Below are positions 10,301 through 18,959 of a stretch of DNA of 64,000 nucleotides, one piece after another. The stretch lies in contig CAVRJB010000019.1 of NCBI GenBank assembly GCA_963721385.1, positions 868,001 to 932,000 on the forward strand, in the 5' to 3' direction. The notes under the pieces are model-generated. The model was not told the DNA's origin. It saw nothing but the letters and a program-made list of their open reading frames with translations, and did not search any database. The stretch comes from DAOMFB01 sp963721385 (GTDB lineage Bacteria; Acidobacteriota; Thermoanaerobaculia; UBA5066). Position 1 is the stretch's first letter; the number at the start of each line of letters is the position of its first letter. The position numbers and the translations under genes are program-made.

Positions 10301-12987
10301 CGGCGCTCGCCGCCGTGAAGGGGGCCGAGGAGCATCGAAAGGGCGAAACCCCCGAGGTTCCCGGAATCCGGGCCGCGGCCGACGACCGGCTCGAGTTTGA
10401 CTTCGTCGAGCCGCTCCCCGTCTTCCCCGCCCTGCTCACCGACATGACGACCGCGATCGTGCGGGCCGTCCCCGGCGGCGACGGCGTCGAGACCGTGATC
10501 GGCACAGGCCCCTTCGTCCTGACGCGCCGCACGTCGGACCGGATCGTCCTCGGGCGGAACCCCCATTACGGGAAGGAGCCCGCCCGACTGGAGGCCGTCG
10601 AGTTCCGGACCGGAATGAGCGCCTCGGCGATCACGTCGGGAGTCCGCTCGGGAGAGATCGAGCTGGCCCGGGACCTTTCGCCGCTGGACCTCGACGCAAT
10701 CCTCCGGGAGCCGCGCTTCCGCGCGGGCCTCGTCGAGACGCCGAAGAAAGGGACCTACTTCGCGCTCTTCAACTCGAAGAGCGTCCTCGGCGGAAACGTC
10801 GCCCTCCGGCGCGCGCTCGCCGGCGTGACGCGCAGCCAGGACTTCGTCTGGGCCGCTCTCGGACGATTCGCCGTTCCCGCCACCGGAATCCTGCCGCCGG
10901 GGATCCTCGGGCACGACGCCGGCCGGCGCCGCCCGCTCCTGCCCCGGGAAGAGGCGCTTGCGCTGCTTTCCGGTGCGGGCCTGACCGCTCCGATCCGGCT
11001 CACCGCGGCGGTCCACCCGATCCTTCAGGACCGGCACCGGGCGCTCACCGCCGCGCTCTTCGCGATCTGGAAGGAGCTCGGCGTCGAGATCTCGATCGTG
11101 ACCACCGACATGAAGTCGTACCTCGAGGCGCGGGCGAAGGCGGCGACGGACCTCCTCGTCTCGCGCTGGATGGCCGACTACGAGGACCCGGACGACTTCA
11201 CGTTCAACCTCTTCCACTCGACCGTCGGGTACTTCCGGTCCTTCTTCTCGTCCGAGGAGACCGACCGCCTCGCTGACGAGGCCCGGATGGAGAGCCGTCC
11301 GGCGATCCGCGAGGGCCTCTACCGGAAGTTCGAGGGGATCCTCCTCGACGAGCCGGTCCTGATCCCGCTCTTCCACGAGGTCGACTACCGGATCGCCGGC
11401 CCGGGCGTGCGCGGCCTCGCGCTCCGGAGCAGCGCCCCCTTCATCAACTATCACGAGATCGGAAAGTCGGAGGCGCCGGCGGCGCACGCCGCGCCCGAGT
11501 GGAGCGGGGGCATCGTGCAGGTGCCGATCGGCGGCGTCGTGCACGACTTCGATCCGCTATCGATGGCGATCCACGAACAGGCCGAGACGATGCCGCTCGT
11601 CTTCGAGCCGTTGACGCGGGATGTCGAGGGGGGGCGCGTCGTTCCGTGGCTCGCCTCGGAGGTGATTCCGGAGGAGGGCGGCGCGCGCTTCCGCTTTCGC
11701 CTCCGGCGGGGCGTCCGTTTTCACGATGGTCGCGCGCTTTCCGCCCGAGACGTCCGATTCTCCTTCGAGCGCATTCTCCAGAAGGGGACGAGCGGAGGCC
11801 GGTTCCTCCTCGCCCCGATCCGCGGCGCCCAGAGCCTCCTCGACGGCAAGGCTTCGGATCTCGAGGGTTTTCACATCGTCTCGCCCTCGGAGTTCGTCAT
11901 CGAGCTGGAGAAGCCGCTGGCGTTCTTCCCGGTCCTCGTGTCGTGGCCGGGCGCGGGGATCCTGCCCGAAGGCACCGGCGCGATCGGAGAAAGCTGGCGG
12001 AAGGGCTGCATCGGGACGGGGCCGTACCGGGTGACGAGCTTCGAGCCCGGAAAACGGCTGGAACTCGAGCGGAATCCCGCCTACTGGCGCGAGGGCTTTC
12101 CGAAGAACGAAGGGGTCGTCTTCCGGTTCGACGTTCCCCCCGAGGAGATCCGCTCCGAGTTCCTGGCCGGCCGGTTCTCCCTCGCTTCGGACCTCCTTCC
12201 GACCGACGCCGAGGCCCTTCGCCAGGACCCGCGCTTCCGTGCGACGTATCGCGAGAGCCCGAGCCTCGTGACGTACTTCGTGGTCTTCAACGTCCACAAG
12301 GGAGTCTTCGCGGACCGTCGGACGCGCCTCGCCGTCGCCCAGGGGATCGACGCCGCCGGCATCGTCCGCCGGACGCTCGGCCGTCACGCGATTCCGGCCA
12401 ACGGGCTCATACCGCCCGGCCTCCTCGGATACGTCTCGAAGCCGCGGAACCTCTCCCGGGCGCCCGCGCACGTCTCGGGGGCGCACACCGTCTCCCGCGA
12501 GACGATCGAGGTCACGGCCGTGGCGAACCCGATCATGTTCGGGGAGTTCGGCGCCTTCACCAAGGAGCTCCTGCAGGCCTTTCGCGAGATGGGCTTCGGC
12601 GTCCGCGTTCTGAACAAGACGGTGGCGGAGTTTCTCGCCGCCCAGAAGGACGCGCCGACGGACATCCTGATCGGGCGCTGGATCGCCGACTACCCGGATG
12701 CCGATACTTTCGCGCAGGGCGTCCTCCATTCCCGCGAGGGCGTTTACGGCCGCTACTGCGGGACCCCCGAGATCGACGCCCTCTCCGAGCGGGGCCGCGC
12801 CGAGATCGACCCCCGGACGCGCGAGTCGATCTACCGGGAGGTCGAGGAGACCGTCGCGCGCGAGGCGCTCCTGATTCCGCTCTTCCACGAGCAGGTCTAC
12901 CGGTTCGCGCGCCCCGAAGTCGAGGGCCTCGCCGTCGGATTCGGCCAGCCGCTCGTCCTCTACGAAAACCTGTCGATCCGGGGGTAG
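7333..12987 (+). CDS. Ser/Thr kinase - AAA ATPase - helical region - tandem SBP_bac_5 fusion
   Basis: One uninterrupted reading frame of ~1885 codons. Residues ~10-270: Hanks-type kinase with glycine loop LGRGGMGVVYRAKD, HRD at 129-131 and DFG at 153-155. Residues ~295-700: AAA/MalT-like ATPase with Walker A GEPGIGKS at 329-336. Residues ~700-885: TPR-like helices. Residues ~890-1378 and ~1391-1884: two successive family-5 solute-binding domains, each with the DLRFSDGTPVTA / GVRFHDGRALSA block, IGTGPF / IGTGPY, a N-PhY or N-PaY motif and LIPLFHE. No signal peptide or TM segment is visible, so the SBP domains should be cytoplasmic sensors, as in SgrR. The start is uncertain: CTG 7333 keeps the glycine loop, ATG 7393 would delete it, and ATG 7319 (MRTQS) would join this frame if one C were missing at 7331-7333. 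Confidence 0.8.
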   Translation: MIGTRLANRYEILAELGRGGMGVVYRAKDPVLNRDVAVKLIPPGNLTKDAEERFQREAQIVAQMDHPAIVPIHDFGRHEGALFFVMPVLPATNLRQLLREGSLRLGDVLDVGTQVAEALDYSHARGIVHRDIKPENIMTSRDEAGHVRARVMDFGLALATSEDRLTKTGTLVGTVAYFSPEQVTSRTFDGRTDIYALGTVLYECLAGEPPFAGEVQSVLYRIVHELPQPLRTLGADVSEELEAAVLQCLAKDPEKRPKRAGHVAEALRRYRAKLRDEDFGRSVVFTASRMLPRPAVAAPFIGREKEMAELQRRLHAAIAGECEFVVLAGEPGIGKSRLVDELKNLARARRIRVLSGRFVEHDRAFAHQGFCELIQDYFRSKDTGLSETSRPDFSDLAGDLLALFPVLSEIGELRAAASSDSGASRAGDGRKAEDKTAIFELIARTLTRIAGGRPLFLALEELHGAQLSIEALQYVARRLGPTPTLIVGTYRQTEVDKGHPLVKMLESFRGDPRFAALTLGPLTPSEHRALVELAAGGGRLSDDLAGRLLAATEGNPLFTKELVRSLLDSGGIARDDSGGLSLSGATGISSDALPETIQQAVEARIERLSEELRDVLQIASVLGKSFEFKDLELLSENAKGLDEAIDRLVKEGLLEEERESRGDRIAFASGIVRDVLYGALMRRRRRTLHRTYADLLEKRHQGRLDRVYPELVHHFSEGDVPGKAVDYGLKLAKKSLDAFSPEEAARVAKTALDYLGDEEWEGDKALEGDAHLLLAQASRMSGHTDAALREAEAAGKIFEREKQPARFLESILFAADTAWNGRKVDEARRLVERGLEAAAAGKDTVHLPRLLSLAATVANLRGDYARAAAYTAQLERLGNQEGRRADAIAPGGRLVVAMTSPVAASEPATSRLVEETEVLATVFESLLATDADGALVPALAEEWSLADGGRSARLRLRPDLRFSDGTPVTAAAAKASLERAIRLRPVGIPAALAAVKGAEEHRKGETPEVPGIRAAADDRLEFDFVEPLPVFPALLTDMTTAIVRAVPGGDGVETVIGTGPFVLTRRTSDRIVLGRNPHYGKEPARLEAVEFRTGMSASAITSGVRSGEIELARDLSPLDLDAILREPRFRAGLVETPKKGTYFALFNSKSVLGGNVALRRALAGVTRSQDFVWAALGRFAVPATGILPPGILGHDAGRRRPLLPREEALALLSGAGLTAPIRLTAAVHPILQDRHRALTAALFAIWKELGVEISIVTTDMKSYLEARAKAATDLLVSRWMADYEDPDDFTFNLFHSTVGYFRSFFSSEETDRLADEARMESRPAIREGLYRKFEGILLDEPVLIPLFHEVDYRIAGPGVRGLALRSSAPFINYHEIGKSEAPAAHAAPEWSGGIVQVPIGGVVHDFDPLSMAIHEQAETMPLVFEPLTRDVEGGRVVPWLASEVIPEEGGARFRFRLRRGVRFHDGRALSARDVRFSFERILQKGTSGGRFLLAPIRGAQSLLDGKASDLEGFHIVSPSEFVIELEKPLAFFPVLVSWPGAGILPEGTGAIGESWRKGCIGTGPYRVTSFEPGKRLELERNPAYWREGFPKNEGVVFRFDVPPEEIRSEFLAGRFSLASDLLPTDAEALRQDPRFRATYRESPSLVTYFVVFNVHKGVFADRRTRLAVAQGIDAAGIVRRTLGRHAIPANGLIPPGLLGYVSKPRNLSRAPAHVSGAHTVSRETIEVTAVANPIMFGEFGAFTKELLQAFREMGFGVRVLNKTVAEFLAAQKDAPTDILIGRWIADYPDADTFAQGVLHSREGVYGRYCGTPEIDALSERGRAEIDPRTRESIYREVEETVAREALLIPLFHEQVYRFARPEVEGLAVGFGQPLVLYENLSIRG

Positions 12988-13032
12988 AGGGCGGCCGGAC
13001 GTCCGGCCTCCCGGAGGGCCTATCCTGATCCC

Positions 13033-13685
13033 GTGCCCCGTCCCGTCCTGACGGACCGCCTCGAGGCAGGGCCCGCCGGCCGGGTGGTTCTCCGGTCGAC
13101 GACACCCAAGGGGTGGCGGGCCCGGAAGAGCGCGACGCGGAGCTCGGCGGAAATTCCGGGGACCGCGGTCCGCTGGGAGGACAGCCTCTTCGAGGTGGTC
13201 GAGGCGGCGTCTCTCCCCGGCGGCGAGGTCCGGTACGAGCTGGCCTCGTGGGACGAACGCCACGCGGCGCGCCACGTCCAGACGTACGACGAGGCGGCCG
13301 AACGCCGCCGCGCCGCGTCCGAAAATCGGGACCGGCGCCGGGAGGACCACTTCGCGCTGGTCGTCCTCCTGTCGCCCCTCCTCGGCCACCTTCCCTCGGA
13401 CCTGCAGCAGAAGATCGAGAACGAGACAGCGTTCCCTGCCCCGCGGCTCACGCTTCTTTCGGCGATTCCGCTCGCGCTCTTCGGCTTCTTCTGCCTCCTG
13501 AGCGTCCTCGTGGGGGTCGTCGGCGGCGAAGCGTTTCTCCCCCGTGGCTCGGGCTCGTCGGCATCTTTCTTCTCTTCGAGTCTTCGGCCCGGATCTCGAT
13601 CGCCGTCGCACAGGGGCGCCCGATCGGCTCCTTCGCGGGCGAGGCGGTGACGGCGGTCGTCCGCGCGTTCCGCCGTCCGGCCTGA
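13033..13685 (+). CDS. Uncharacterised two-TM protein (frameshifted)
   Basis: Not recognised. GTG at 13033 starts a protein with a ~100-residue soluble N-terminal domain (VRWEDSLFEVVEA, VRYELASWDERHAARHVQTYDE), a basic helix (RRRAASENRDRRRED) and a hydrophobic segment (LTLLSAIPLALFGFFCLLSVLVGVV). The frame breaks in the C5 run at 13539-13543; one added C gives FLPPWLGLVGIFLLFESSARIS, a second TM segment, then a short basic tail ending at 13685. Both frames give membrane-like sequence, so one gene is likely. It lies 45 bp after the kinase-SBP fusion and 14 bp before the DUF255 gene, so the three may be co-transcribed. Confidence 0.6.
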
Positions 13686-13699
13686 GGCAGAATCCCGGA

Positions 13700-16057
13700 A
13701 TGAGACCCGGTCCCAACCGCCTCGCGAAAGAGTCCTCCCCCTACCTCCGCCAGCACGCGCTGAACCCGGTCGACTGGTATCCGTGGGGCGAGGAAGCCTT
13801 CGCGAAAGCGAAACGCGAGGACAAACCGATTTTCCTCTCGATCGGCTACTCGTCGTGCCACTGGTGCCACGTCATGGAGCGGGAGAGCTTCGAGAACGAG
13901 GAGATCGCGAGCGTCCTCAACGAGCGCTTCGTCGCGATCAAGGTCGACCGCGAGGAGCGCCCCGACGTCGACGACGTCTACATGACGAGCGTCCAGCTGA
14001 CGACGGGGCGGGGGGGCTGGCCGCTCTCGGCGTTCCTCCTCCCCGACGGGCGGCCTTTCTTCGGCGGGACCTATTTCGCTCCGGACGACCGGCACGGGCG
14101 GCCGGGGTTCCGGACGCTCCTGACGCGGCTGTCGGAGACGTTCCACGAGCGCCGGGCCGACGTCGAGGAGCTCGCGGGGCGCCTCACGGCCGACATCGAC
14201 GCCAGCCAGCGCCTCACCTCCGGCCGAGGGAAGGCGCCGCTCGGTCCGGAGACGGCGGACGCCCTTTCGGACGCTCTGGCGTCGTCGTTTGACGAGACGC
14301 ACGGCGGTTTCGGAGGGGCGCCGAAGTTTCCGCCCCACCTCGCGATCGCGTGGTGGCTCGGGCGGGGCGCCGCAAGCGATGCCGCGGCCCTCGGGCGTGC
14401 GTCGAAGACGCTCGAGGCAATGGCACTCGGCGGCATCCACGATCACCTCGGCGGCGGCTTCCACCGCTACTCGACCGACGAGCGCTGGCTCCTTCCGCAC
14501 TTCGAGAAGATGCTGACCGACAACGCCCAGCTTCTCGGCCTCTATGCCGAGGCGTGGGCGGCCACGGGGGGGGATCTCTTCCAGCGGACCGCCCGGGATA
14601 TCGGCGACTACCTTCTCCGCGAGATGCGCGGCCCGGAGGGGGGCTTCTTCGCGGCGACGGACGCGGATTCGGAAGGAGAAGAGGGAAAGTACTTTGTCTG
14701 GGACCCGGTGCAGATCCGGGAATGCCTCGGAGAATCGGACGGCAGTTTCTTCTGCGAATGGTATTCGGTCAGGCCGGAAGGCAATTACCTCGATGAAGCG
14801 ACCGGACGGTCCACGGGCCTCAGCGTCCTTCACCTTTCCAGGAAAATCTCCTCTTCACCGGGTGCGGAAGAGAGGCTCGCGCCGCTCAGGCACAGGCTTC
14901 TCGATGCGCGCGCGAAACGAATTCCTCCCTCGCTCGACGACAAGCGGGTCGCGGGGTGGGTCGCCCTCGCGGTCTCCGGCTTCGCACGGGCCGGCCGCCT
15001 CCTCGGCGAGCCGCGCTACCTCGAGGCGGCGAGGAGCGCCGCGCGGTTTCTTCAGGCCGAGATGCGGGACGGAACCGGTCGCCTTCAGCGAACGTGGAAG
15101 GACGGCGAGGCGAAGATCCCGGCGTTTCTCGAGGATGAGGCGCTTCTCGCCCACGCGCTCCTCGACCTCGCCGAGGCGGAGGACGGAAGCCGGGCGGACG
15201 GCTTCCTCGCGGACGCGAAGGCCTGCGTCGGCGCCTTCGCCCGATTCCGGCGGGAGGACGGGCCGGGCCTTGCCTTCACGGGCGAAGGGCACGAGACGCT
15301 CCTGACTCGTGGGCGCGATCTCTTCGACAAGGCGATCCCGTCGGCGTCGGGCTCGGCGGCCTTCGCGCAGGCGCGCCTCGCGCGGAAGACCGGCGACGCC
15401 GCTCTTGCTCGCGAGGCGGCCGAGGCCGTCTCCGACGTCTCGTGGCTCCTTGCCCGCTCGCCGCACGGGACCGAGTCGTGGCACCTCGCGCTCGTCGAGC
15501 TGCTCGAGTTCGACTCGGAGAATCCGGAAGCGGGCGTCGGCGCTCTCCTCTCGCTTCGGGGCGAGGGCAGCGCGGGCGGAGTGATTCGACGTACAGCGAA
15601 GCAGGACGCGGGTCATTTTTCTTCGAAGGTGAAGAGGGCGGAGCTAGGGCGGGGAGGGCTTCGAAGTGGTTTCGGCGAGGGCGTGCTTTCGTGTCTCGGC
15701 CCTTCGAAGCACCGCGCGAAGCGCGGAGCGGCGTCTGCGGATCCCGCTGACGTTCCAGGTGTCGCGCACGGCTGGCACCTGCAGGGAGCCGACGGAATCC
15801 GCATCGAAGCGTGGGGCGGGTCTGATTTCACCTTCGAAGAAACGCGCCCTCGCCCGAACTCCACCGTCACCGGCGAAGAGCCCGCCTTTCCGGCCTTCTC
15901 GGGCTACTTTCGAAGCAGATCTCTCCTTTTCCGTCTCCCGGCGGCAGCGAGCGGCCAGAGGACGATCTCCGTCGTCGTGACCTACCGCGCCTGCGGCGAG
16001 GGGGCCTGCCGTCCCGAGGCCGCGCTCACGCTCTCGATCCCGGTCGAGGTCGTTTGA
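13700..16057 (+). CDS. DUF255 thioredoxin-fold protein with DsbD-alpha-like C-terminus
   Basis: A 785-residue protein of the YyaL/SSP411 family: N-terminal thioredoxin-like domain with SSPYLRQHALNPVDWYPWG and the redox motif SCHWCHVMERESFEN near residues 52-66, then an (alpha/alpha)6-barrel region similar to glycosidases or epimerases (GGFGGAPKFPPHLA, GGIHDHLGGGFHRYS, HFEKMLTDNAQLL). The last ~110 residues look like the N-terminal domain of DsbD (VTYRACGEGACRPEAALTLS), an unusual addition for this family. Between the two lies a low-complexity stretch (about 15600-15840) bounded by a 16-bp inverted repeat. Start ATG at 13700 precedes the conserved RPGPNRLAKESSPYL. Biochemical role unknown; a thiol-redox function is an inference. 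Confidence 0.85.
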   Translation: MRPGPNRLAKESSPYLRQHALNPVDWYPWGEEAFAKAKREDKPIFLSIGYSSCHWCHVMERESFENEEIASVLNERFVAIKVDREERPDVDDVYMTSVQLTTGRGGWPLSAFLLPDGRPFFGGTYFAPDDRHGRPGFRTLLTRLSETFHERRADVEELAGRLTADIDASQRLTSGRGKAPLGPETADALSDALASSFDETHGGFGGAPKFPPHLAIAWWLGRGAASDAAALGRASKTLEAMALGGIHDHLGGGFHRYSTDERWLLPHFEKMLTDNAQLLGLYAEAWAATGGDLFQRTARDIGDYLLREMRGPEGGFFAATDADSEGEEGKYFVWDPVQIRECLGESDGSFFCEWYSVRPEGNYLDEATGRSTGLSVLHLSRKISSSPGAEERLAPLRHRLLDARAKRIPPSLDDKRVAGWVALAVSGFARAGRLLGEPRYLEAARSAARFLQAEMRDGTGRLQRTWKDGEAKIPAFLEDEALLAHALLDLAEAEDGSRADGFLADAKACVGAFARFRREDGPGLAFTGEGHETLLTRGRDLFDKAIPSASGSAAFAQARLARKTGDAALAREAAEAVSDVSWLLARSPHGTESWHLALVELLEFDSENPEAGVGALLSLRGEGSAGGVIRRTAKQDAGHFSSKVKRAELGRGGLRSGFGEGVLSCLGPSKHRAKRGAASADPADVPGVAHGWHLQGADGIRIEAWGGSDFTFEETRPRPNSTVTGEEPAFPAFSGYFRSRSLLFRLPAAASGQRTISVVVTYRACGEGACRPEAALTLSIPVEVV
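15618..15842. repeat. Inverted-repeat-bounded in-frame insertion
   Basis: TTTCTTCGAAGGTGAA at 15618-15633 is exactly the reverse complement of 15827-15842. The 225-bp interval contains more TTCGAAG copies and encodes atypical Gly/Arg/Lys-rich sequence lacking the domain signals found on both sides. It looks like a small MITE- or REP-like element inserted without breaking the DUF255 reading frame. Origin is inferred; no second copy was seen in the window. Confidence 0.45.
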
Positions 16058-16073
16058 TGAGAAGGGCCCGTCC

Positions 16074-16844
16074 TCAGCGCGTGTAGCTCTCCGGCCGGCG
16101 GTCCTTCAAAGCGGTCAGCTTCGCGCGCGTGTCCGCCACCAGCTTCGGGTCGACGTCGACGAGGAGGACGGTCTCGATCTCGGCGGCCGAGGCGAGGGTC
16201 TCGCCCCACGGCGAGATCGCCGCCGAGTCGCCGGCGTAGTGAATGTCGTCCCCGTCGCCGACCCGGTTGACGCCGAGGACGTAGGCGAGGTTCTCGATCG
16301 CACGGGCGCGGAGGAGCGTCTGCCAGTGGGCGCGGCGCCGATCGGGCCAGTTCGCGATGACGACGTAGACGTCGGTCGCCGAAGCGGCGAGGCGGAACGG
16401 CTCGGGGAAGCGGAGGTCGTAGCAGACCTGCGGCGTGACGCGCGCGCCGGCGACCTCCCAGGTCGGGACTCCCATCCCGCCCGCGAAGACCTTTTCCTCG
16501 CCGGCGAGCGAGAAGGGATGGATCTTCGAATAGCGGCGGACGTCGCCGTCCGGCGTCACGAGGAGGGCGTTGTTGACGGGGAGGGGCGAGCCCGTCTCCG
16601 CGACCCCCGCGAGGAGGTGCATCGAGAGGCCGCGCGCCATCCCGAGGAGCCAGCGCTCCGTCGGCCCGCCCGGGGCCTGCGCGATCTTCGCGGCGTTCAT
16701 CGAGAAGCCGGTCGCGAACATCTCGGGGAGGATCGCGAGGTCGGCGCCGGCGTCGGCCGCGCGCTTCAGGTGCCGGGCGGCCGACGCGTGGTTCGCGGAC
16801 CATTCCTCCCAGGCGAGGTTCATCTGGACAAGGGCGGCGCGCAT
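16074..16844 (-). CDS. Carbon-nitrogen hydrolase (nitrilase superfamily, omega-amidase-like)
   Basis: A 256-residue amidase with the Glu-Lys-Cys triad of the nitrilase superfamily: E41 in LAILPEMFATGFSMN, Lys in YSKIHPFSLAGE (about residue 110) and Cys in VCYDLRFPEPFR (about residue 145). The closest functional match by motifs is the Nit2/YafV omega-amidase group, which hydrolyses alpha-keto acid monoamides such as alpha-ketoglutaramate formed by transaminases. ATG at 16844 is followed directly by the canonical first strand MRAALVQMNLAWEE. It is convergent with the DUF255 gene and divergent from leuC across 59 bp. Confidence 0.85.
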   Translation of the reverse strand: MRAALVQMNLAWEEWSANHASAARHLKRAADAGADLAILPEMFATGFSMNAAKIAQAPGGPTERWLLGMARGLSMHLLAGVAETGSPLPVNNALLVTPDGDVRRYSKIHPFSLAGEEKVFAGGMGVPTWEVAGARVTPQVCYDLRFPEPFRLAASATDVYVVIANWPDRRRAHWQTLLRARAIENLAYVLGVNRVGDGDDIHYAGDSAAISPWGETLASAAEIETVLLVDVDPKLVADTRAKLTALKDRRPESYTR

Positions 16845-16903
16845 GGGCGGATTATGGATTCGTTTCGGGGAACGGGCGCGCCGGTGCTAGCCTTTCCGGC
16901 CTC

Positions 16904-18307
16904 ATGGCGGAGACGCTCTACCGGAAGGTCTGGGACCGGCACGCGGTCCGGAAGCTCGCGACGGGGCAGACGCAGCTCTTCATCGGGCTGCACCTCGTCC
17001 ATGAAGTCACGAGCCCGCAGGCCTTCGAGATGATCCGGCGGCGAGGCGGCCGCGTCCCCTTCCCTGACCGGACCGTCGCCACCGTCGACCACATCGTCCC
17101 GACCGACGGCGCGGCCCGCCCCTTCCGTGACGCCATGGCCGAGGAGATGCTCGTCGCGCTCGAGAGGAACTGCCACGAGTTCGGGATTCCGTTCTTCCCG
17201 CTCGGCGACGACGGGCAGGGGATCGTCCACGTCATCGGGCCGGAGCTGGGGCTCACGCAGCCGGGGATGACCATCGCCTGTGGCGACAGCCACACCTCGA
17301 CGCACGGCGCGTTCGGCGCGCTGGCGTTCGGAATCGGGACCTCGCAGGTCCGGGACGTCCTGGCCTCGCAGACGCTCGCGCTCGAGCCTCTCAAGGTCCG
17401 GCGGATCGAGGTCGCGGGAGGGCTCGGCCCGGGCGTCTACGCAAAGGACGTCATCCTCGAGGTCCTGGGTCGCCTCGGCGTCAAGGCGGGGGCGGGATTC
17501 GCCTACGAGTACGGCGGTGCGGCCGTCGACGCGATGTCGATGGAAGAGCGGTTGACGCTCTGCAACATGTCGATCGAGGGGGGCGCCCGCGCCGGCTACG
17601 TCAACCCCGACCGGACGACGTTCGACTACCTGCGCGGCCGGCGCTTCTCTCCGAAGGGAGAGGCGTTCGAGCGGGCGGTCCGCTGGTGGGCGTCGCTCGC
17701 TTCCGACGCGGGCGCGCCGTACGACGACGTCGTACGATTCGACGGAGGCTCGATCGAGCCGAAGGTGACCTGGGGGATCAACCCGGGACAGGTGGCCGGC
17801 GTTTCGGGGCGGGTCCCGCGATTGGAGGACGCCCCGCCCGACGAGAAAGCCGCGGTCGCCGAGGCCCTCGAGTACATGGGTTACTCGGGCGGCGAGACGA
17901 TCACCGGAACGAAGATCGACGTCGCCTTCATCGGCTCCTGCACGAACGGCCGCCTCTCGGATCTCCGCGAGGCCGGCCGCGTCGTGAAGGGGCGGCACGT
18001 CGCGAAAGGGGTCAAGGCGCTCGTCGTCCCGGGCTCGAACGCCGTCCGCGCGGCCGCCGAGAAGGAGGGGCTCGACGAGGTCTTCCGCAATGCCGGCTTC
18101 GAGTGGCGCGGTGCGGGTTGCTCGATGTGCCTCGCCATGAACCCTGACCGGCTGGAGGGGCGGCAGGTCTGCGCCTCCTCGTCCAACCGCAACTTCAAGG
18201 GGCGGCAGGGGAGCCCGACCGGCCGGACGCTGCTGATGAGTCCCGCGATGGTGGCGGCCGCCGCGATCGCGGGCGAGGTGACGGACGTGAGGATGCTCCT
18301 CCGATGA
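16904..18307 (+). CDS. leuC: 3-isopropylmalate dehydratase large subunit
   Basis: A 467-residue aconitase-family subunit that isomerises 2- to 3-isopropylmalate in leucine synthesis, together with LeuD. The start of the family is evident (TLYRKVWDRHAV), as are ACGDSHTSTHGAFGALAFGIGTS and the [4Fe-4S] ligands in GSCTNGR and GCSMC near the C-terminus (GCSMCLAMNPDRL). Full length for the family. Its stop overlaps the leuD start by 4 nt (ATGA). It is divergently oriented to the omega-amidase gene; no attenuator is visible upstream of it, unlike ilvD. Confidence 0.97.
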   Translation: MAETLYRKVWDRHAVRKLATGQTQLFIGLHLVHEVTSPQAFEMIRRRGGRVPFPDRTVATVDHIVPTDGAARPFRDAMAEEMLVALERNCHEFGIPFFPLGDDGQGIVHVIGPELGLTQPGMTIACGDSHTSTHGAFGALAFGIGTSQVRDVLASQTLALEPLKVRRIEVAGGLGPGVYAKDVILEVLGRLGVKAGAGFAYEYGGAAVDAMSMEERLTLCNMSIEGGARAGYVNPDRTTFDYLRGRRFSPKGEAFERAVRWWASLASDAGAPYDDVVRFDGGSIEPKVTWGINPGQVAGVSGRVPRLEDAPPDEKAAVAEALEYMGYSGGETITGTKIDVAFIGSCTNGRLSDLREAGRVVKGRHVAKGVKALVVPGSNAVRAAAEKEGLDEVFRNAGFEWRGAGCSMCLAMNPDRLEGRQVCASSSNRNFKGRQGSPTGRTLLMSPAMVAAAAIAGEVTDVRMLLR

Positions 18308-18924
18308 GCGCGATCACCCGCATCGAAGGGACGGCGCTCCGGCTGCGGGGCGACGACGTCGACACCGACCGGATCATCCCGGCGCGGTTTCTCGTCTCCG
18401 TGACGTTCGAGGGGCTCGAGAAGCACGTCTTCGAGGACGACCGGGCCGCCCGCGCGGGGTCGGCGTCGCCCCACCCGTTCGACGCCCCGGCCCATGCCGG
18501 CGCCTCGATCCTCGTCGTGAACCGGAACTTCGGCTGCGGCTCTTCGCGCGAGCACGCGCCACAGGCGATCCAGCGGTGGGGGATCAGGGCCATCGTCGGG
18601 GAGTCGTTCTCGGAGATCTTCTTCGGGAACTCGATGGCGATCGGCCTGCCATGCGTCGTGGCGTCGCCCGGCGACGTCCGGACGCTGCAGGAGGCCGCGG
18701 CGCGAGAGCCGGGGCGGATCTTCGCCCTCGACCTCGCCGCCCGGACCGTCACGGCGGCCGGAATCCACGTCGCCGTTTCCCTTCCCGACTCCGTCCGCGG
18801 CGCCTTCCTGACCGGCCAGTGGGACGCCACGGGCCTTCTTCTCGAGCGTTTCGAGGAAATCGAGGCGGTTGCGGCGAATTTGCCGTACGTGTCAGGTTTT
18901 TCGTCCGAGCGGTTTAATCATTGA
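18304..18924 (+). CDS. leuD: 3-isopropylmalate dehydratase small subunit
   Basis: A 206-residue swivelling-domain subunit of isopropylmalate isomerase. Family motifs: GDDVDTDRIIPARFL near residues 17-31, LVVNRNFGCGSSREHAPQAI near 74-93, and FSEIFFGNSMAIGLP. The ATGA overlap with leuC implies coupled translation. Its stop codon (18922-18924) lies inside the TTGACA -35 box of the promoter driving the ilvD attenuator, so the leu and ilv transcription units are packed back to back. Confidence 0.97.
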   Translation: MSAITRIEGTALRLRGDDVDTDRIIPARFLVSVTFEGLEKHVFEDDRAARAGSASPHPFDAPAHAGASILVVNRNFGCGSSREHAPQAIQRWGIRAIVGESFSEIFFGNSMAIGLPCVVASPGDVRTLQEAAAREPGRIFALDLAARTVTAAGIHVAVSLPDSVRGAFLTGQWDATGLLLERFEEIEAVAANLPYVSGFSSERFNH

Positions 18925-18949
18925 CACGGACCCTCGAAGTCCGTAGGGT
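18921..18949 (+). promoter_or_regulatory. Sigma-70-type promoter of the ilv-leu attenuator
   Basis: A perfect TTGACA at 18921-18926, a 17-bp spacer and TAGGGT at 18944-18949. Transcription should start near 18956, only about 4 nt before the leader-peptide ATG at 18960, so the leader would be translated from a nearly leaderless mRNA. The -35 box overlaps the leuD stop. Confidence 0.75.
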
Positions 18950-18959
18950 TCGCGTTTAA

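Noticed and set aside
7156..11544. Minus-strand ORF of 1462 codons opposite the kinase-SBP gene
   Set aside because: It has the Arg/Asp/Glu/Pro-rich composition of high-GC antisense frames and no domain motif, while the plus frame carries kinase, ATPase and SBP motifs.
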